Position numbers and translations under genes: made by a program. The notes beneath the pieces are model-generated. The model was not told where the DNA came from and searched no databases. It was given only the letters and a program-made list of their open reading frames with translations. From Gammaproteobacteria bacterium (GTDB taxonomy: Bacteria; Pseudomonadota; Gammaproteobacteria; Ga0077554; Ga007554), in contig JAMPIW010000007.1 of NCBI GenBank assembly GCA_040183005.1, forward strand, positions 1,310,188 to 1,374,187: DNA of 64,000 bases, in the 5' to 3' direction. The first letter of the stretch is position 1; each line of letters opens with the position of its first letter. Shown piece by piece: positions 52,245 through 60,880 of the stretch.

Positions 52245-53547
52245 CTGTCTCTTGATCACATTTCATATGAGAGCTATCTTGTAACCCTCTGAGGCAAAAG
52301 GAGCGTTCGGTTGCAATGATACCCAAGGATGAGATGGAATGGTCACGACGGATGTTTGGCGACTGTGAACTAGGCGACGCGCGGCGCACGGGGCGCTTGG
52401 TGGACGTGGCGGCACTCATGTCGAAGCAGATGGGCCGTTCACTGGCGAAGAGCTGCCAGGGCGATGGCGCGGCATTATTGGGCGGCTACCGATTGCTGCG
52501 TAACGACGGCGTGAAACCGGAAGCCATCCGAGAGGGTAGCTTCGCCAGCGTAGCGCGGCACGCCCAAGCGCATGCGTTGTTGCTGGCCGTGGAAGACACC
52601 ACCAGCGTGAGCTATACGCATGCGGTGGAGGGCGAGCTGGGCATCACGAGCAACCAAAAAGACGCGAAGCGCAAAGACCACGGCAAGAAACACTCACGCA
52701 AGCAACGCGCCTATGAAGACAAGGAAAGCTACAAGTGGGAACAAGCTTCGGAGCGCACCGCCGAGCGTTTGGGCGCCACGATGGCGCGCACCATCTCGGT
52801 GTGTGATCGTGAATCCGACGTGTACGAGTACCTGGATTACAAGTTGCGGCACGCGCAGCGCTTTGTGATCCGGGCCAAGGTGGATCGACGCGTGCTGCAC
52901 AGCGCGTCAAGCCACGGTGCATCTGCGCAGTCTGAGTCTGGAACTACACGCCCCGGCAGGGGGTGCCGGCTGCCGTGAGCCGTTGACCGTGAACGCGATT
53001 CTGGTTGAGGAGAAGGATGCACCGCCGGACGTGGAACCGTTACGCTGGGTGTTGCTGACGAGCGAACTGGTGGGCAGCGCGGACGAGGCGCGGCAGGTGG
53101 TGCGCTCACTCGCGCCAGATTGCGCATTGAGGATTATCACAAGGCGTGAAAGAGTGGCGTGGGAGTGGAAAGGCAACGCTTCCAAAGCGCGGCGAACCTG
53201 GAACGGATGTTAGTGATCACCGCGTTTCTGGCCGTGCGCTTGTTGCAATTGCGAGAAATGCTGGACACGCCGGAGGAGGATGAGCAGGTGAGCTGCGACA
53301 CGCTACTGAGCGAAGACGAGTGGACCGTGTTGTGGGTATCGACCCAGCGCAGCGCGCCACCGACGACGGCGCCATCGATTCGTTGGGCGTGCTTGGCGGT
53401 CGCGAAGTTGGGCGGATTTACTGACACCAAGCGCACTGGGCGTCCTGGGTGGGACACGATGTGGCATGGCTGGTTTCGCTTGAAGGAGCGACTTGAGGGC
53501 TATCAAATGAGCAGGCTCGCGCGTGCCACATTGTGATCAAGAGACAG
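52245..53547. mobile_element. IS50-group (IS4 family) insertion sequence, inactive
   Basis: Perfect 16-base inverted repeats CTGTCTCTTGATCACA (52245-52260) and TGTGATCAAGAGACAG (53532-53547), similar to the Tn5/IS50 outer end. Length 1303 bp. The flanking nine bases (GCTCCGATC, AGGCTATCC) do not match, so no target duplication is seen. The transposase has frameshifts. Confidence 0.88.
52316..53536 (+). pseudogene. IS50/Tn5-like transposase with two frameshifts
   Basis: Frame one: EWSRRMFGDCELGDARRTGR (Tn5 N-terminal domain), LLLAVEDTTSVSYTHA (first catalytic Asp) and VCDRESDVYEYLDY (second Asp). The frame changes near 52910 (VHLRSLSLELHAPAGGAGCR, then EPLTVNAILVEEKDAPPDVE and LRWVLLTSE) and again near 53140 (VERQRFQSAANLERMLVITA, the YREKEV-type region), ending at 53536. 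All domains are present but split. Confidence 0.9.
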
Positions 53548-53573
53548 AGGCTATCCGGGGGTTGCCAGCCATC

Positions 53574-53592
53574 GCTCGCTTACGCGTCGCTT
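53574..53592. repeat. 19-base repeat inside a palindrome, copy of 11537-11555
   Basis: Lies within CCAGCCAT ... ATGGCTGG (53565-53602), between the IS and xthA. Confidence 0.65.
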
Positions 53593-53687
53593 CCATGGCT
53601 GGCGCCCAGGCTGCTAGAAATAGACATCATTTCAAAAATATAGAAACTGTTTTCACATATAGATTTGTCGTTGGCATATTATAGAAA

Positions 53688-54488
53688 TCAGGTATCTACA
53701 TCGCCAATATTTGGCGCAACATCCGTCCCGAATACCGCCACTACAGGCGTATGATCCGAAGGCCTCTCAAGCTTGCGTGGCGTTTTGTCGATCTGGCAGG
53801 AGATGCTCGCCCCGCATAATTCCTGGCTGACCAGAATGTGGTCGATACGCAGGCCCATGTTGCGGCGGAAGGCGGCCATGCGGTAGTCCCACCAGGTGAA
53901 TTGGCTTTCTTCCTGATTAAAGAGCCGGAATGTGTCACATAGGCCAAGGCCGATCAGTTGGCGGTAGGCGGCGCGTTCCGGCTCGGAGCACAGCACGCTG
54001 TTTTCCCAGAGCTGCGGGTCGTGTACGTCGCGCGCCTCGGGGGCGATGTTGAAATCTCCCAGCAGCACCAGGCGCGGGCGTGCGGCAAGCTGTACTTTCA
54101 CATAGGCGGTGAGTTTTTCCAACCAGCCGAGTTTGTAAGCGTATTTATCCGAGCCTACGGCCTCGCCGTTGGGCACATACACATTAAGTATTCGGATATC
54201 TCCATAAGTGGCGAAGAGGATGCGGCGCTGATGATCGTCCAGGCCGGGAATGTCAGTCACAATGTCTTGTGCGGCGGTGCGGCTTAGTATCGCCACGCCG
54301 TTATAGGTCTTCTGGCCAGAGTAAATCACTTGGTAGCCCGCGGCCTCAATCTCCGCCACGGGAAAGTTTTTATCTTCCAGCTTGGTTTCCTGCAGAGCAA
54401 GGATGTCCGGTTGCTCAGCGGTGATCCAGTCCAATACCTGCGGCAAGCGCACGCGCAGGGAGTTTACGTTCCAGGTTGCGATTTTCAT
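53688..54488 (-). CDS. xthA: Exodeoxyribonuclease III
   Basis: AP endonuclease and 3'-5' exonuclease of base excision repair. 266 residues from ATG 54488 (MKIATWNVNSLRVRLPQ); the frame extends to 54665 but that part overlaps prlC and is not conserved. ILALQETKLEDKNFP holds the metal-binding Glu, NVYVPNGE, LVLLGDFNIAPEARD holds the catalytic Asp/Asn and RPSDHTPVVA the catalytic His. It lies 16 bases downstream of prlC and may be co-transcribed. Confidence 0.96.
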   Translation of the reverse strand: MKIATWNVNSLRVRLPQVLDWITAEQPDILALQETKLEDKNFPVAEIEAAGYQVIYSGQKTYNGVAILSRTAAQDIVTDIPGLDDHQRRILFATYGDIRILNVYVPNGEAVGSDKYAYKLGWLEKLTAYVKVQLAARPRLVLLGDFNIAPEARDVHDPQLWENSVLCSEPERAAYRQLIGLGLCDTFRLFNQEESQFTWWDYRMAAFRRNMGLRIDHILVSQELCGASISCQIDKTPRKLERPSDHTPVVAVFGTDVAPNIGDVDT

Positions 54489-54504
54489 TCTTGACGGCTC
54501 GCGA

Positions 54505-56547
54505 TCATGCAGTAATCCCGCTATGCCGTAGCAGCGCGTCGATTTGCGGTTCTCTGCCGCGGAACTCGATGAACAGTTCCATCGGGTCGCGCGAGCCGCC
54601 CTGTTCGAGGATAGCGGAGAGGAATCGCAGGCCGGTGTCGCGGTCGAAGATGCCGTTTTCCTCAAATTTGGAGAAGGCGTCCGACGATAGCACTTCGGCC
54701 CATTTGTAGCTGTAATATCCCGCCGCGTAGCCGCCAGCGAAGATGTGCGAGAAGCTATGCGGAAAGCGGTTGAATGAGGGTGGCCTGATCACCGCCACCT
54801 GTTGCCGAACTTCGTTCAGAATCTCGTAAATGCGCCCGCCTTTGGCGGGATCATATTCCAGGTGCATGCGGAAATCGAAGATCGAAAACTCTAGTTGCCG
54901 TGCCATCTGCATGCCGGACTGGAAGTTCTTCGCCGCAATCATTTTGTCGAACAGGGCCTGTGGCAGCGGCACGCCGGTCTGAAAATGACCCGCGATCAGA
55001 TCCAGCGCCTCGCGTTCCCAGCACCAGTTTTCCATGAACTGACTGGGTAGCTCCACAGCATCCCACGGCACGCCGCTGATGCCCGCCACGCTGGGGTAAT
55101 TCACCTGAGTGAGCATGTGGTGCAGGCCGTGGCCGAATTCGTGGAACAGTGTCAGCACCTCGTCGTGGCTGAACAGCGCCGGATCCGAGCCAATGGGCGA
55201 AGAAAAGTTGCAGGTGAGATAGGCCACCGGGGTCTGCACACCGTTTTCGACACGCTTGCGTGTCATGCACTCGTCCATCCACGCTCCGCCGCGCTTGTGC
55301 GGCCGCGCATATAGATCGAGATAAAACTGGCCGCGCAGCGTGCCCTGGGCGTCGCGGATCTCGAAGAAGCGCACATCCGGGTGCCAGGTTTCCACGCTCT
55401 TGATCTCCTGAATGTCGAGACCATAGAGGCGCTGTACCACCGCGAACATGCCGTTCACTACACGCGGCTCGGGAAAGTAGGGCTTCACTTCTTCCTGGGA
55501 AATAGTGTATTTGTGCTGGCGCAGCTTTTCCGAATAGTAGGGGATGTCCCAGGATTCCAGATCGTCCATGCCGTGCTGCGCACGGGCGAACTCCCTGATC
55601 TCATCCAGATCCTGGCGTGCGATGGGTAGCGAGCGCCGCGCCAGATCGTGGAGGAATTCCATCACCTGCGCAGTGGATGCCGCCATCTTGGTGGCTATCG
55701 AGCGTTCCGCGTAATTGGCAAAGCCGAGCAGTTGCGCAACCTCATGACGCAGTTGCAGGATTTTTTCCATAATTACCGTATTGTCCCACCGGCCCGCATT
55801 CGGCCCCTCGTCGGAGGCGCGCGTCACATAGGCCTCGTAGACTTCGCGGCGCAATGCGCGGTTGTCGGCATAGGTGATGACAGGAAAATAGGAAGGGAAT
55901 TCCAGGTTGAGCAGCCAGCCCTGTTTGCCTTCGCGCTCGGCGGCCTGCGCTGCCGCCGCCTTGGCGGATTCCGGCAGGCCCACCAGCGCTGTCTCATTTT
56001 CGATGAGTTTCTGCCAGGCGTTGGTGGCGTCGAGCAGGTTTTCCTCGAATTTGCTGGTAAGCGCAGACATTTCTTGCATGATGGCCTTGTAACGTGCCTT
56101 GTGTTCCAGACTCAGGTCAATGCCGGAGAGCCGGAAATCGCGCAGGGCGTTGTCGATGATCTTCTTCTGCGCGGTGTCGAGTCTGCCGTACTCCGGGCCT
56201 TCTGCGATGGACTGGTAGGCACGGAATAACCCTTCGTTTTGCCCCATTTCGGTGGCATAGTCGCTCAACTTTGGTAGGCAGGCGTTGTATTCCGCGCGCA
56301 ACTCTTCGGAATTGACCACCGAGTTCATGTGGCCGATGGGGGACCACACTCGGTTGAGCCGTTCGCCCATGTCTTCGATCGGTTGCACCAGGCTACCCCA
56401 GGTGTAGGGGCCGGGCGCGTCCAGTAGCGCCTGCACGCCTAGGCGGTTTTCCGTCAATAACCAATCAATGGCGGACTCAACGTGTTCGGGGCGGATCTGG
56501 GTGAACGGCGGCAGGCCGGTCATTTCAAGCAGGGGGTTGTTATTCAT
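54505..56547 (-). CDS. prlC: Oligopeptidase A (M3 metallopeptidase)
   Basis: Cytosolic zinc peptidase that degrades signal peptides and small peptides. 680 residues from ATG 56547 (NNNPLLEMTGLPPFTQIRPE), preceded by AGGGAA; extra residues to 56616 are not conserved. The zinc site HEFGHGLHHML is intact, with the third ligand in the PSQFMENWCWE region. YKWAEVLSSDAFSKFEENG is typical of the C-terminus. Confidence 0.97.
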   Translation of the reverse strand: MNNNPLLEMTGLPPFTQIRPEHVESAIDWLLTENRLGVQALLDAPGPYTWGSLVQPIEDMGERLNRVWSPIGHMNSVVNSEELRAEYNACLPKLSDYATEMGQNEGLFRAYQSIAEGPEYGRLDTAQKKIIDNALRDFRLSGIDLSLEHKARYKAIMQEMSALTSKFEENLLDATNAWQKLIENETALVGLPESAKAAAAQAAEREGKQGWLLNLEFPSYFPVITYADNRALRREVYEAYVTRASDEGPNAGRWDNTVIMEKILQLRHEVAQLLGFANYAERSIATKMAASTAQVMEFLHDLARRSLPIARQDLDEIREFARAQHGMDDLESWDIPYYSEKLRQHKYTISQEEVKPYFPEPRVVNGMFAVVQRLYGLDIQEIKSVETWHPDVRFFEIRDAQGTLRGQFYLDLYARPHKRGGAWMDECMTRKRVENGVQTPVAYLTCNFSSPIGSDPALFSHDEVLTLFHEFGHGLHHMLTQVNYPSVAGISGVPWDAVELPSQFMENWCWEREALDLIAGHFQTGVPLPQALFDKMIAAKNFQSGMQMARQLEFSIFDFRMHLEYDPAKGGRIYEILNEVRQQVAVIRPPSFNRFPHSFSHIFAGGYAAGYYSYKWAEVLSSDAFSKFEENGIFDRDTGLRFLSAILEQGGSRDPMELFIEFRGREPQIDALLRHSGITA

Positions 56548-56787
56548 CGTTGAATTCCCTAATAAACTAAGCGGCGTTGTCGTTTTTGGATAAGATGGCC
56601 ACAGGAGGCCTGGCACCTAATCTACCATGGACGACCATGCCTCAACAAAGGGACATTTGGAGCTCTTATCAGGATTTTTTTCGGCACCCTGCTTGCTGTA
56701 GGCCCCTGATTTGCGTATCATGTTGCGTTCCTGTCGCGGAGCGTGGTGCGCGATGCAAAGTTTTGATACACGAGTATGAGGTTGCAA

Positions 56788-56991
56788 ATGAAAGCCGATA
56801 TCCATCCTGCCTACAATGAAATCACCGTAACCTGCAGTTGCGGCAACACATTCAAGACGCGCTCCACCTCCAGCAAAAACCTGGGGCTGGATGTATGTTC
56901 TGTTTGCCATCCTTTTTACACCGGCAAGCAGAGAATTGTCGATACCGCTGGCCGCGTGGATAAGTTCCGCCAGAGATACGGCGCGAAATAA
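56788..56991 (+). CDS. rpmE: 50S ribosomal protein L31, zinc-binding type
   Basis: 67 residues from ATG 56788 ([12 protein letters not shown]), preceded by GAGG. The zinc cysteines are present: CSC (16, 18) and CSVC (37, 40), so it is the C+ form that stores zinc. [20 protein letters not shown] completes the protein. A terminator hairpin follows at 57024. Confidence 0.98.
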   Translation: MKADIHPAYNEITVTCSCGNTFKTRSTSSKNLGLDVCSVCHPFYTGKQRIVDTAGRVDKFRQRYGAK

Positions 56992-57000
56992 TACACAACA

Positions 57001-57855
57001 ATGCCGTTGGATTGTTGTATCAGAAGGGTGCCCCGCAAAGGCGCCCTTTTTGTTTTGGGCGGCGTCAGCAGGATATCCATTGCCTGCTGCATGGTCTTAC
57101 TTGCTGCCGTCTGCTCAGCCAATGATGCTGCACGCGACACGGCTACGGCTATAGGTTGCGCTTCGGACCGCATCGACGAGCATGTGACGGTTAATTATGT
57201 TTATGACGGTGATACGGTGCGCCTCAGCGATGGCCGCAAAGTGCGGTTTATCGGCATCGACACCCCAGAAGTCGGGCACAACGGCGCACCGTCCCAGCCC
57301 TTCGCCGCTGAGGCACGCACCGCGCTGGAAACCCTACTGGGTTCCGGCAAGGCTATGAGTCTGCGGTATGATGAGGAGCGTCACGACAGGTATGGGCGCG
57401 ACCTTGCGCATATTTTCCTGAAAAATGGTGTGAGCATCGAAGCCCGGATGCTGGAGCAGGGCCTTGCGACTGTGTTGACCTACCCTCCAAACACGTGGAA
57501 CTTAGCCTGCTATCAAGCTGCCGAGCAGCGCGCTCGCAAAGCGCAGCGCGGAATTTGGTCTTTACCGCAATACCAGCCTGTCGATGCCGCAAGCATGACG
57601 GGTGATGAGCGGGGTTTTCGCCTGATCAAGGGAAAGGTGGCACAGATCAGCGAAGATCGTGGTGGTCTGTTGCTTGAACTCAATGGCGGAATGCAGTTGT
57701 ACATCTCCCGCAAAAACAGGCATTACTTTGCCAATTCAGCGCCGGAAGGATGGCAGGGCCGCACCGTGCTGGTTCGGGGCAAGTTATCGCCCTCTGACGA
57801 AAGCGGGCCACGTATCCATATTCGCCATCCTGCCGCATTGCAGGTGATCGAATAA
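57001..57855 (+). CDS. Secreted thermonuclease-like (SNase) protein
   Basis: 284 residues as read from ATG 57001. A hydrophobic signal segment is about 27-40 (ISIACCMVLLAAVCSA). The SNase core has VNYVYDGDTVRLSDGRKVRF, IGIDTPEVGHNG, the catalytic region YDEERHDRYGRDLAHIFLKN and LEQGLATVLTYPPN. A second OB-like domain (about 200-284, RLIKGKVAQISEDRGGLLLE) follows. The N-terminus is uncertain: 57001 would read through the rpmE terminator hairpin. GTG 57028 or TTG 57055 are alternatives that keep the signal segment. Confidence 0.85.
   Translation: MPLDCCIRRVPRKGALFVLGGVSRISIACCMVLLAAVCSANDAARDTATAIGCASDRIDEHVTVNYVYDGDTVRLSDGRKVRFIGIDTPEVGHNGAPSQPFAAEARTALETLLGSGKAMSLRYDEERHDRYGRDLAHIFLKNGVSIEARMLEQGLATVLTYPPNTWNLACYQAAEQRARKAQRGIWSLPQYQPVDAASMTGDERGFRLIKGKVAQISEDRGGLLLELNGGMQLYISRKNRHYFANSAPEGWQGRTVLVRGKLSPSDESGPRIHIRHPAALQVIE
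57024..57051 (+). terminator. rpmE terminator, overlapping the 5' end of the nuclease frame
   Basis: AAGGGTGCC (57024-57032) pairs with GGCGCCCTT (57040-57048, one G-T pair), followed by TTTTTGTTTT. Confidence 0.85.
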
Positions 57856-57892
57856 GCCAAGAAGCAGCGCAGAAAAACCGAGTGTCGGCGTT

Positions 57893-58196
57893 ATGAGAAA
57901 AATGCCATTGCAAGCATTGATGGTGGGTTCTCCTTGCATGTGCCGGATGCACGCAGGATGGCGCACCCGACAATAGCGTTTTCCTCAATCCAGAACGAGG
58001 CACATATATTGTCGTTGATCTGCTGGATACGGCAGATAACTATGCGTCCGTACGAGAACAAAAAAGCGCACTCGCATACGCCGGCATTAGCGCCGGATGC
58101 AGACACTCGTTTGCGCCCACGCCCTCAATACGCGGTGCTATGGCAAACGTCGACGCATGGCAAGCTGATACGGGAATGAACCTGTTGAGTGAGTAA
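57893..58196 (+). pseudogene. Small lipoprotein gene, probably frameshifted
   Basis: An ATG at 57893 (MRKMPLQAL) followed by a one-base frame change near 57920 joins to a 91-codon open stretch ending at TAA 58194. The join reads LWWVLLACAGCTQDG, a convincing lipoprotein signal with a lipobox Cys, then FLNPERGTYIVVDLLDTADN and a tail ending ADTGMNLLSE. Without the shift, the 91-codon part has no start codon near its beginning. It could be a real inactivating mutation, a sequencing error or programmed. Family not recognised. Confidence 0.45.
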
Positions 58197-58518
58197 GCGC
58201 TAGGTTGATTATAGGCCCGTAAGGAAGGGCTTTTGCAACAACTGTCATTCCACAGACCAGGCAAGGTGGGCACATAACAATGATTGAAATGCTCGTATAA
58301 AAATGAACCTGATCGTCGTAATGTCATTGCGGAAATTGCGCGTTGGAACACAAACCGTGCTCACCTATATGGCTACATAACCAACGTAATGGTACAAAAC
58401 ACACCCCCCCTTGCACCTGCGCTTTTTGCGGCCTATAGTTTAACGACAAGGGCGTGACTCAGCAGATGACCAGTCCCTTGCACATAGTCACATTTACTGC
58501 GTTCATAAGGAGATCACC
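58197..58518. other. Intergenic region upstream of a secreted protein gene
   Basis: No gene recognised. It contains the promoter at 58411-58439 and AAGGAG at 58507-58512, which is the ribosome site of the next gene. Confidence 0.5.
58411..58439 (+). promoter_or_regulatory. Sigma-70 promoter of the secreted protein gene
   Basis: TTGCAC at 58411-58416, 17-base spacer, TATAGT at 58434-58439. The leader is about 70 bases. Confidence 0.65.
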
Positions 58519-59211
58519 ATGAAATACAAAGGGATGATGCACAAAAGAATCGCTTCAGGCATTTTTTCCGCAATCTCTGCACTGGGAATTTGTTATTCCG
58601 CCCAGGCCGCCGAATTCACCTTCGACAGCACCTTCGTTCAAAGCGGCAGCACTGCGGCCGTCACGTTTCCGCTCCAGTTCTCCAACGTGCAACAAAACCA
58701 AATCACTGCATATTCTATCCAAAGAAGGTCTCAAGGCAGCACCGTATGGACCGACGTGACACTGTCGGGCTGCGGCGTATCATCATCATATTCAATGGCA
58801 TCGAGCTTTATCGCCAGTTCAGGCGGCGTCAACGGGAATTTTGTCGCCACCTGCGGCCCCGGTGTCAATGCGGGTGATGCGGCCCGGCTGACGGTCACCG
58901 TCAATCCGCAACAACCGCTGATATTGGTCGCGGGGCCTCGCACATTGGCATCGAACAGCACCACCAAGCTGGCCTGGTTGCACAGCGGAGGCTTTTTTCA
59001 ATGCCAACCGTATACACTTAACAACCAACACCCCGTCTGGAATCCAGGCAACTTTGCTTTGACGAGTCAGATCTCAACGTCGACACAGGGCGACATCAGC
59101 CTGGTGGCATCATCTTCGCCAAAGACCGTGTCTTTCGCCTTGCAATGCATCCCATCCTCCTTCGGGTTCAGCATACCACCTGTGGCGGTGGTGAACGTGA
59201 CGGTAAACTAA
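58519..59211 (+). CDS. Secreted protein of unknown function
   Basis: 230 residues. The signal peptide is about 1-31 (ICYSAQA, then AEFTF). The mature part is rich in Ser, Thr, Gly, Val and Asn, with two beta-sandwich-like segments: FVQSGSTAAVTFPLQFSNVQ and LVAGPRTLASNSTTKLAWLH. Four cysteines are placed so that two disulfides are possible (LSGCGVSS, VATCGPG, FFQCQPY, LQCIPSS). I recognise no family and no anchoring signal. Its own strong promoter suggests a single-gene unit. Confidence 0.75.
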   Translation: MKYKGMMHKRIASGIFSAISALGICYSAQAAEFTFDSTFVQSGSTAAVTFPLQFSNVQQNQITAYSIQRRSQGSTVWTDVTLSGCGVSSSYSMASSFIASSGGVNGNFVATCGPGVNAGDAARLTVTVNPQQPLILVAGPRTLASNSTTKLAWLHSGGFFQCQPYTLNNQHPVWNPGNFALTSQISTSTQGDISLVASSSPKTVSFALQCIPSSFGFSIPPVAVVNVTVN

Positions 59212-59263
59212 TTTATAATCTAGCGCTCTCCTTCCCTGCCGCGCGCACCAATGGATTCACCAT

Positions 59264-59286
59264 GGTGCGTGCGGCGCACCCTACAA
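59264..59286. repeat. Short hairpin repeat, family C (variant)
   Basis: GGTGCGTGCGGCGCACC followed by CTACAA. Confidence 0.75.
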
Positions 59287-59373
59287 TTACATAAGCACAG
59301 CCTCATTCCCGACCCTCCCTTTATTGGTTATGCTTAGGATGATTTTCAACTAAACTGTCAGGAAAGATTCCCA

Positions 59374-60381
59374 TTGAACCTGGAGAAAAATAGTCGCATC
59401 GCCGCCTGGACTGTTGTCACACTATTGCTTTTTATAGCGCTTAACAATCACCTTCTTCCGGCACTGCTGGCGGGGTTGCTTGTCTATGAGATGGTTCACC
59501 TGCTCGCTCCGCGCATCCGATTAAAACGGCTGCAAGGCGGCAAAGCCAAGATTGCAGTAATTGCCCTGATTGCTGCTTTAATCGTTGGCGGACTAGCGGC
59601 GTTGATCGTTGGGGCGGCGGTGTTTTTTCGCGGCGACGCCGAAAACATTCCAATGCTTCTACAAAAAATGGCCGAGATTCTGGAAAGTTCCAGAGCCATG
59701 TTGCCGATCTCACTGGTGCAATATCTTCCAACCAATGTGGACGGACTTAAAGATACCGTTGTTCATTGGCTGAAGGAGCATGCCGGTGAGTTGCAAACAG
59801 TAGGAAAGGAGACGGGCCGCATGGCTGCGCACATCCTGATCGGCATGATCATCGGCGCGCTGATTTCGCTCAGGGAGGTTACGGAGGATCACAGGCATGG
59901 GCCGCTTGCATCCGCGCTCATCGAGCGCGCGTCGCGCCTTGGCGCTTCGTTCCGCCGGGTGGTTTTCGCCCAAGTGAGAATTGCCGCGCTCAACGCTACC
60001 TTTACCGGGATTTATTTGGCCGTTATCCTGCCTTTGGCGGGCGTTGACTTGCCGCTGGTCAAAACGATGATAGCGCTCACCTTCCTGCTCGGACTGCTGC
60101 CTGTGATCGGGAACCTGCTGTCAAACAGCATCATTGTCATCGTCAGCCTGAGTCTATCGGTTAATGTTGCCCTCGGGTCTCTGGCGTTTTTGATTGTGAT
60201 CCACAAACTGGAATATTTTCTGAACGCGCGCATCGTGGGAACGCAGATACGCGCCTCCGCCTGGGAGTTATTGCTGGCGATGTTGGTAATGGAATCCATC
60301 TTCGGCTTGGTCGGCGTGGTGGCCGCGCCCATTTACTATGCCTATATCAAGGACGAGCTGGCGGCGAGAAAGCTGATTTAG
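59374..60381 (+). CDS. AI-2E family transporter (PerM/TqsA-like)
   Basis: 335 residues, about 7-8 membrane helices, with the usual long periplasmic stretch between helices 3 and 4 (about 95-150) and the conserved LLGLLPVIGNLLSNSIIVIV and C-terminal GVVAAPIYYAYIKDEL. The start is TTG 59374, seven bases after AGGAAAG. Members have been linked to AI-2 export, sodium/proton exchange or permease roles, so the substrate is open. Confidence 0.88.
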   Translation: MNLEKNSRIAAWTVVTLLLFIALNNHLLPALLAGLLVYEMVHLLAPRIRLKRLQGGKAKIAVIALIAALIVGGLAALIVGAAVFFRGDAENIPMLLQKMAEILESSRAMLPISLVQYLPTNVDGLKDTVVHWLKEHAGELQTVGKETGRMAAHILIGMIIGALISLREVTEDHRHGPLASALIERASRLGASFRRVVFAQVRIAALNATFTGIYLAVILPLAGVDLPLVKTMIALTFLLGLLPVIGNLLSNSIIVIVSLSLSVNVALGSLAFLIVIHKLEYFLNARIVGTQIRASAWELLLAMLVMESIFGLVGVVAAPIYYAYIKDELAARKLI

Positions 60382-60409
60382 CTCGCGCACAATTCATGGG
60401 TAATCCGGC

Positions 60410-60829
60410 TCAAAAACGCAAGGCCTCATCCAGCGCCTTACGCAACGCGTCCTGATCCTGCGCTCCACTCTCGCCATTAACAATGCCCAAACGGCGGCCA
60501 TCACGCGCAAACAATATCAGGGAGGCGCTAGGCACCTGGTATTTTTCGGAAAATGCCAATCCTTCCCTGGTGTTGGCATCGGCAACACGAAATTCTATCC
60601 GATCAGCATATTCGCCCCGTACCTTATTGATCATCGACATGAGGTTCATGCTCTGCACGCCCTCCTTGTCATGCACCATCACAGCCACATTTTTTCCTTG
60701 GCCGATAACGGATAAATCCTCACTGAAGCCACGGGGCAGCATAACCACCACAAACGCGAGCGCCGCGACAATCAGCAGCATCGTCAGCCATTTCGACCAG
60801 GGTTTATTTATCTTTTTCGCATCACTCAC
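60410..60829 (-). CDS. Membrane-anchored thioredoxin-fold protein without CxxC
   Basis: 139 residues. One N-terminal membrane helix (about 14-31) precedes a thioredoxin-like domain: VAVMVHDKEGVQSMNLMSMI, then YADRIEFRVADANTREGLAF and YQVPSASLILFARDGRRLGI. The cis-Pro loop (QVPSASLILF) is present but the CxxC is replaced by VQSM, so redox activity is not expected. It points toward lptG, 52 bases upstream of it. Confidence 0.75.
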   Translation of the reverse strand: MSDAKKINKPWSKWLTMLLIVAALAFVVVMLPRGFSEDLSVIGQGKNVAVMVHDKEGVQSMNLMSMINKVRGEYADRIEFRVADANTREGLAFSEKYQVPSASLILFARDGRRLGIVNGESGAQDQDALRKALDEALRF

Positions 60830-60880
60830 AGCTCATCCCTCACGCTAAATTTGAACAACACACGACGATTGATAGGCCCG

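Noticed and set aside
52236-53556. Nine-base target duplication for the IS50-type element
   Set aside because: The flanks GCTCCGATC and AGGCTATCC do not match.
54489-54665. Upstream extension of xthA
   Set aside because: Overlaps the prlC coding end, and the conserved ExoIII N-terminus starts at 54488.
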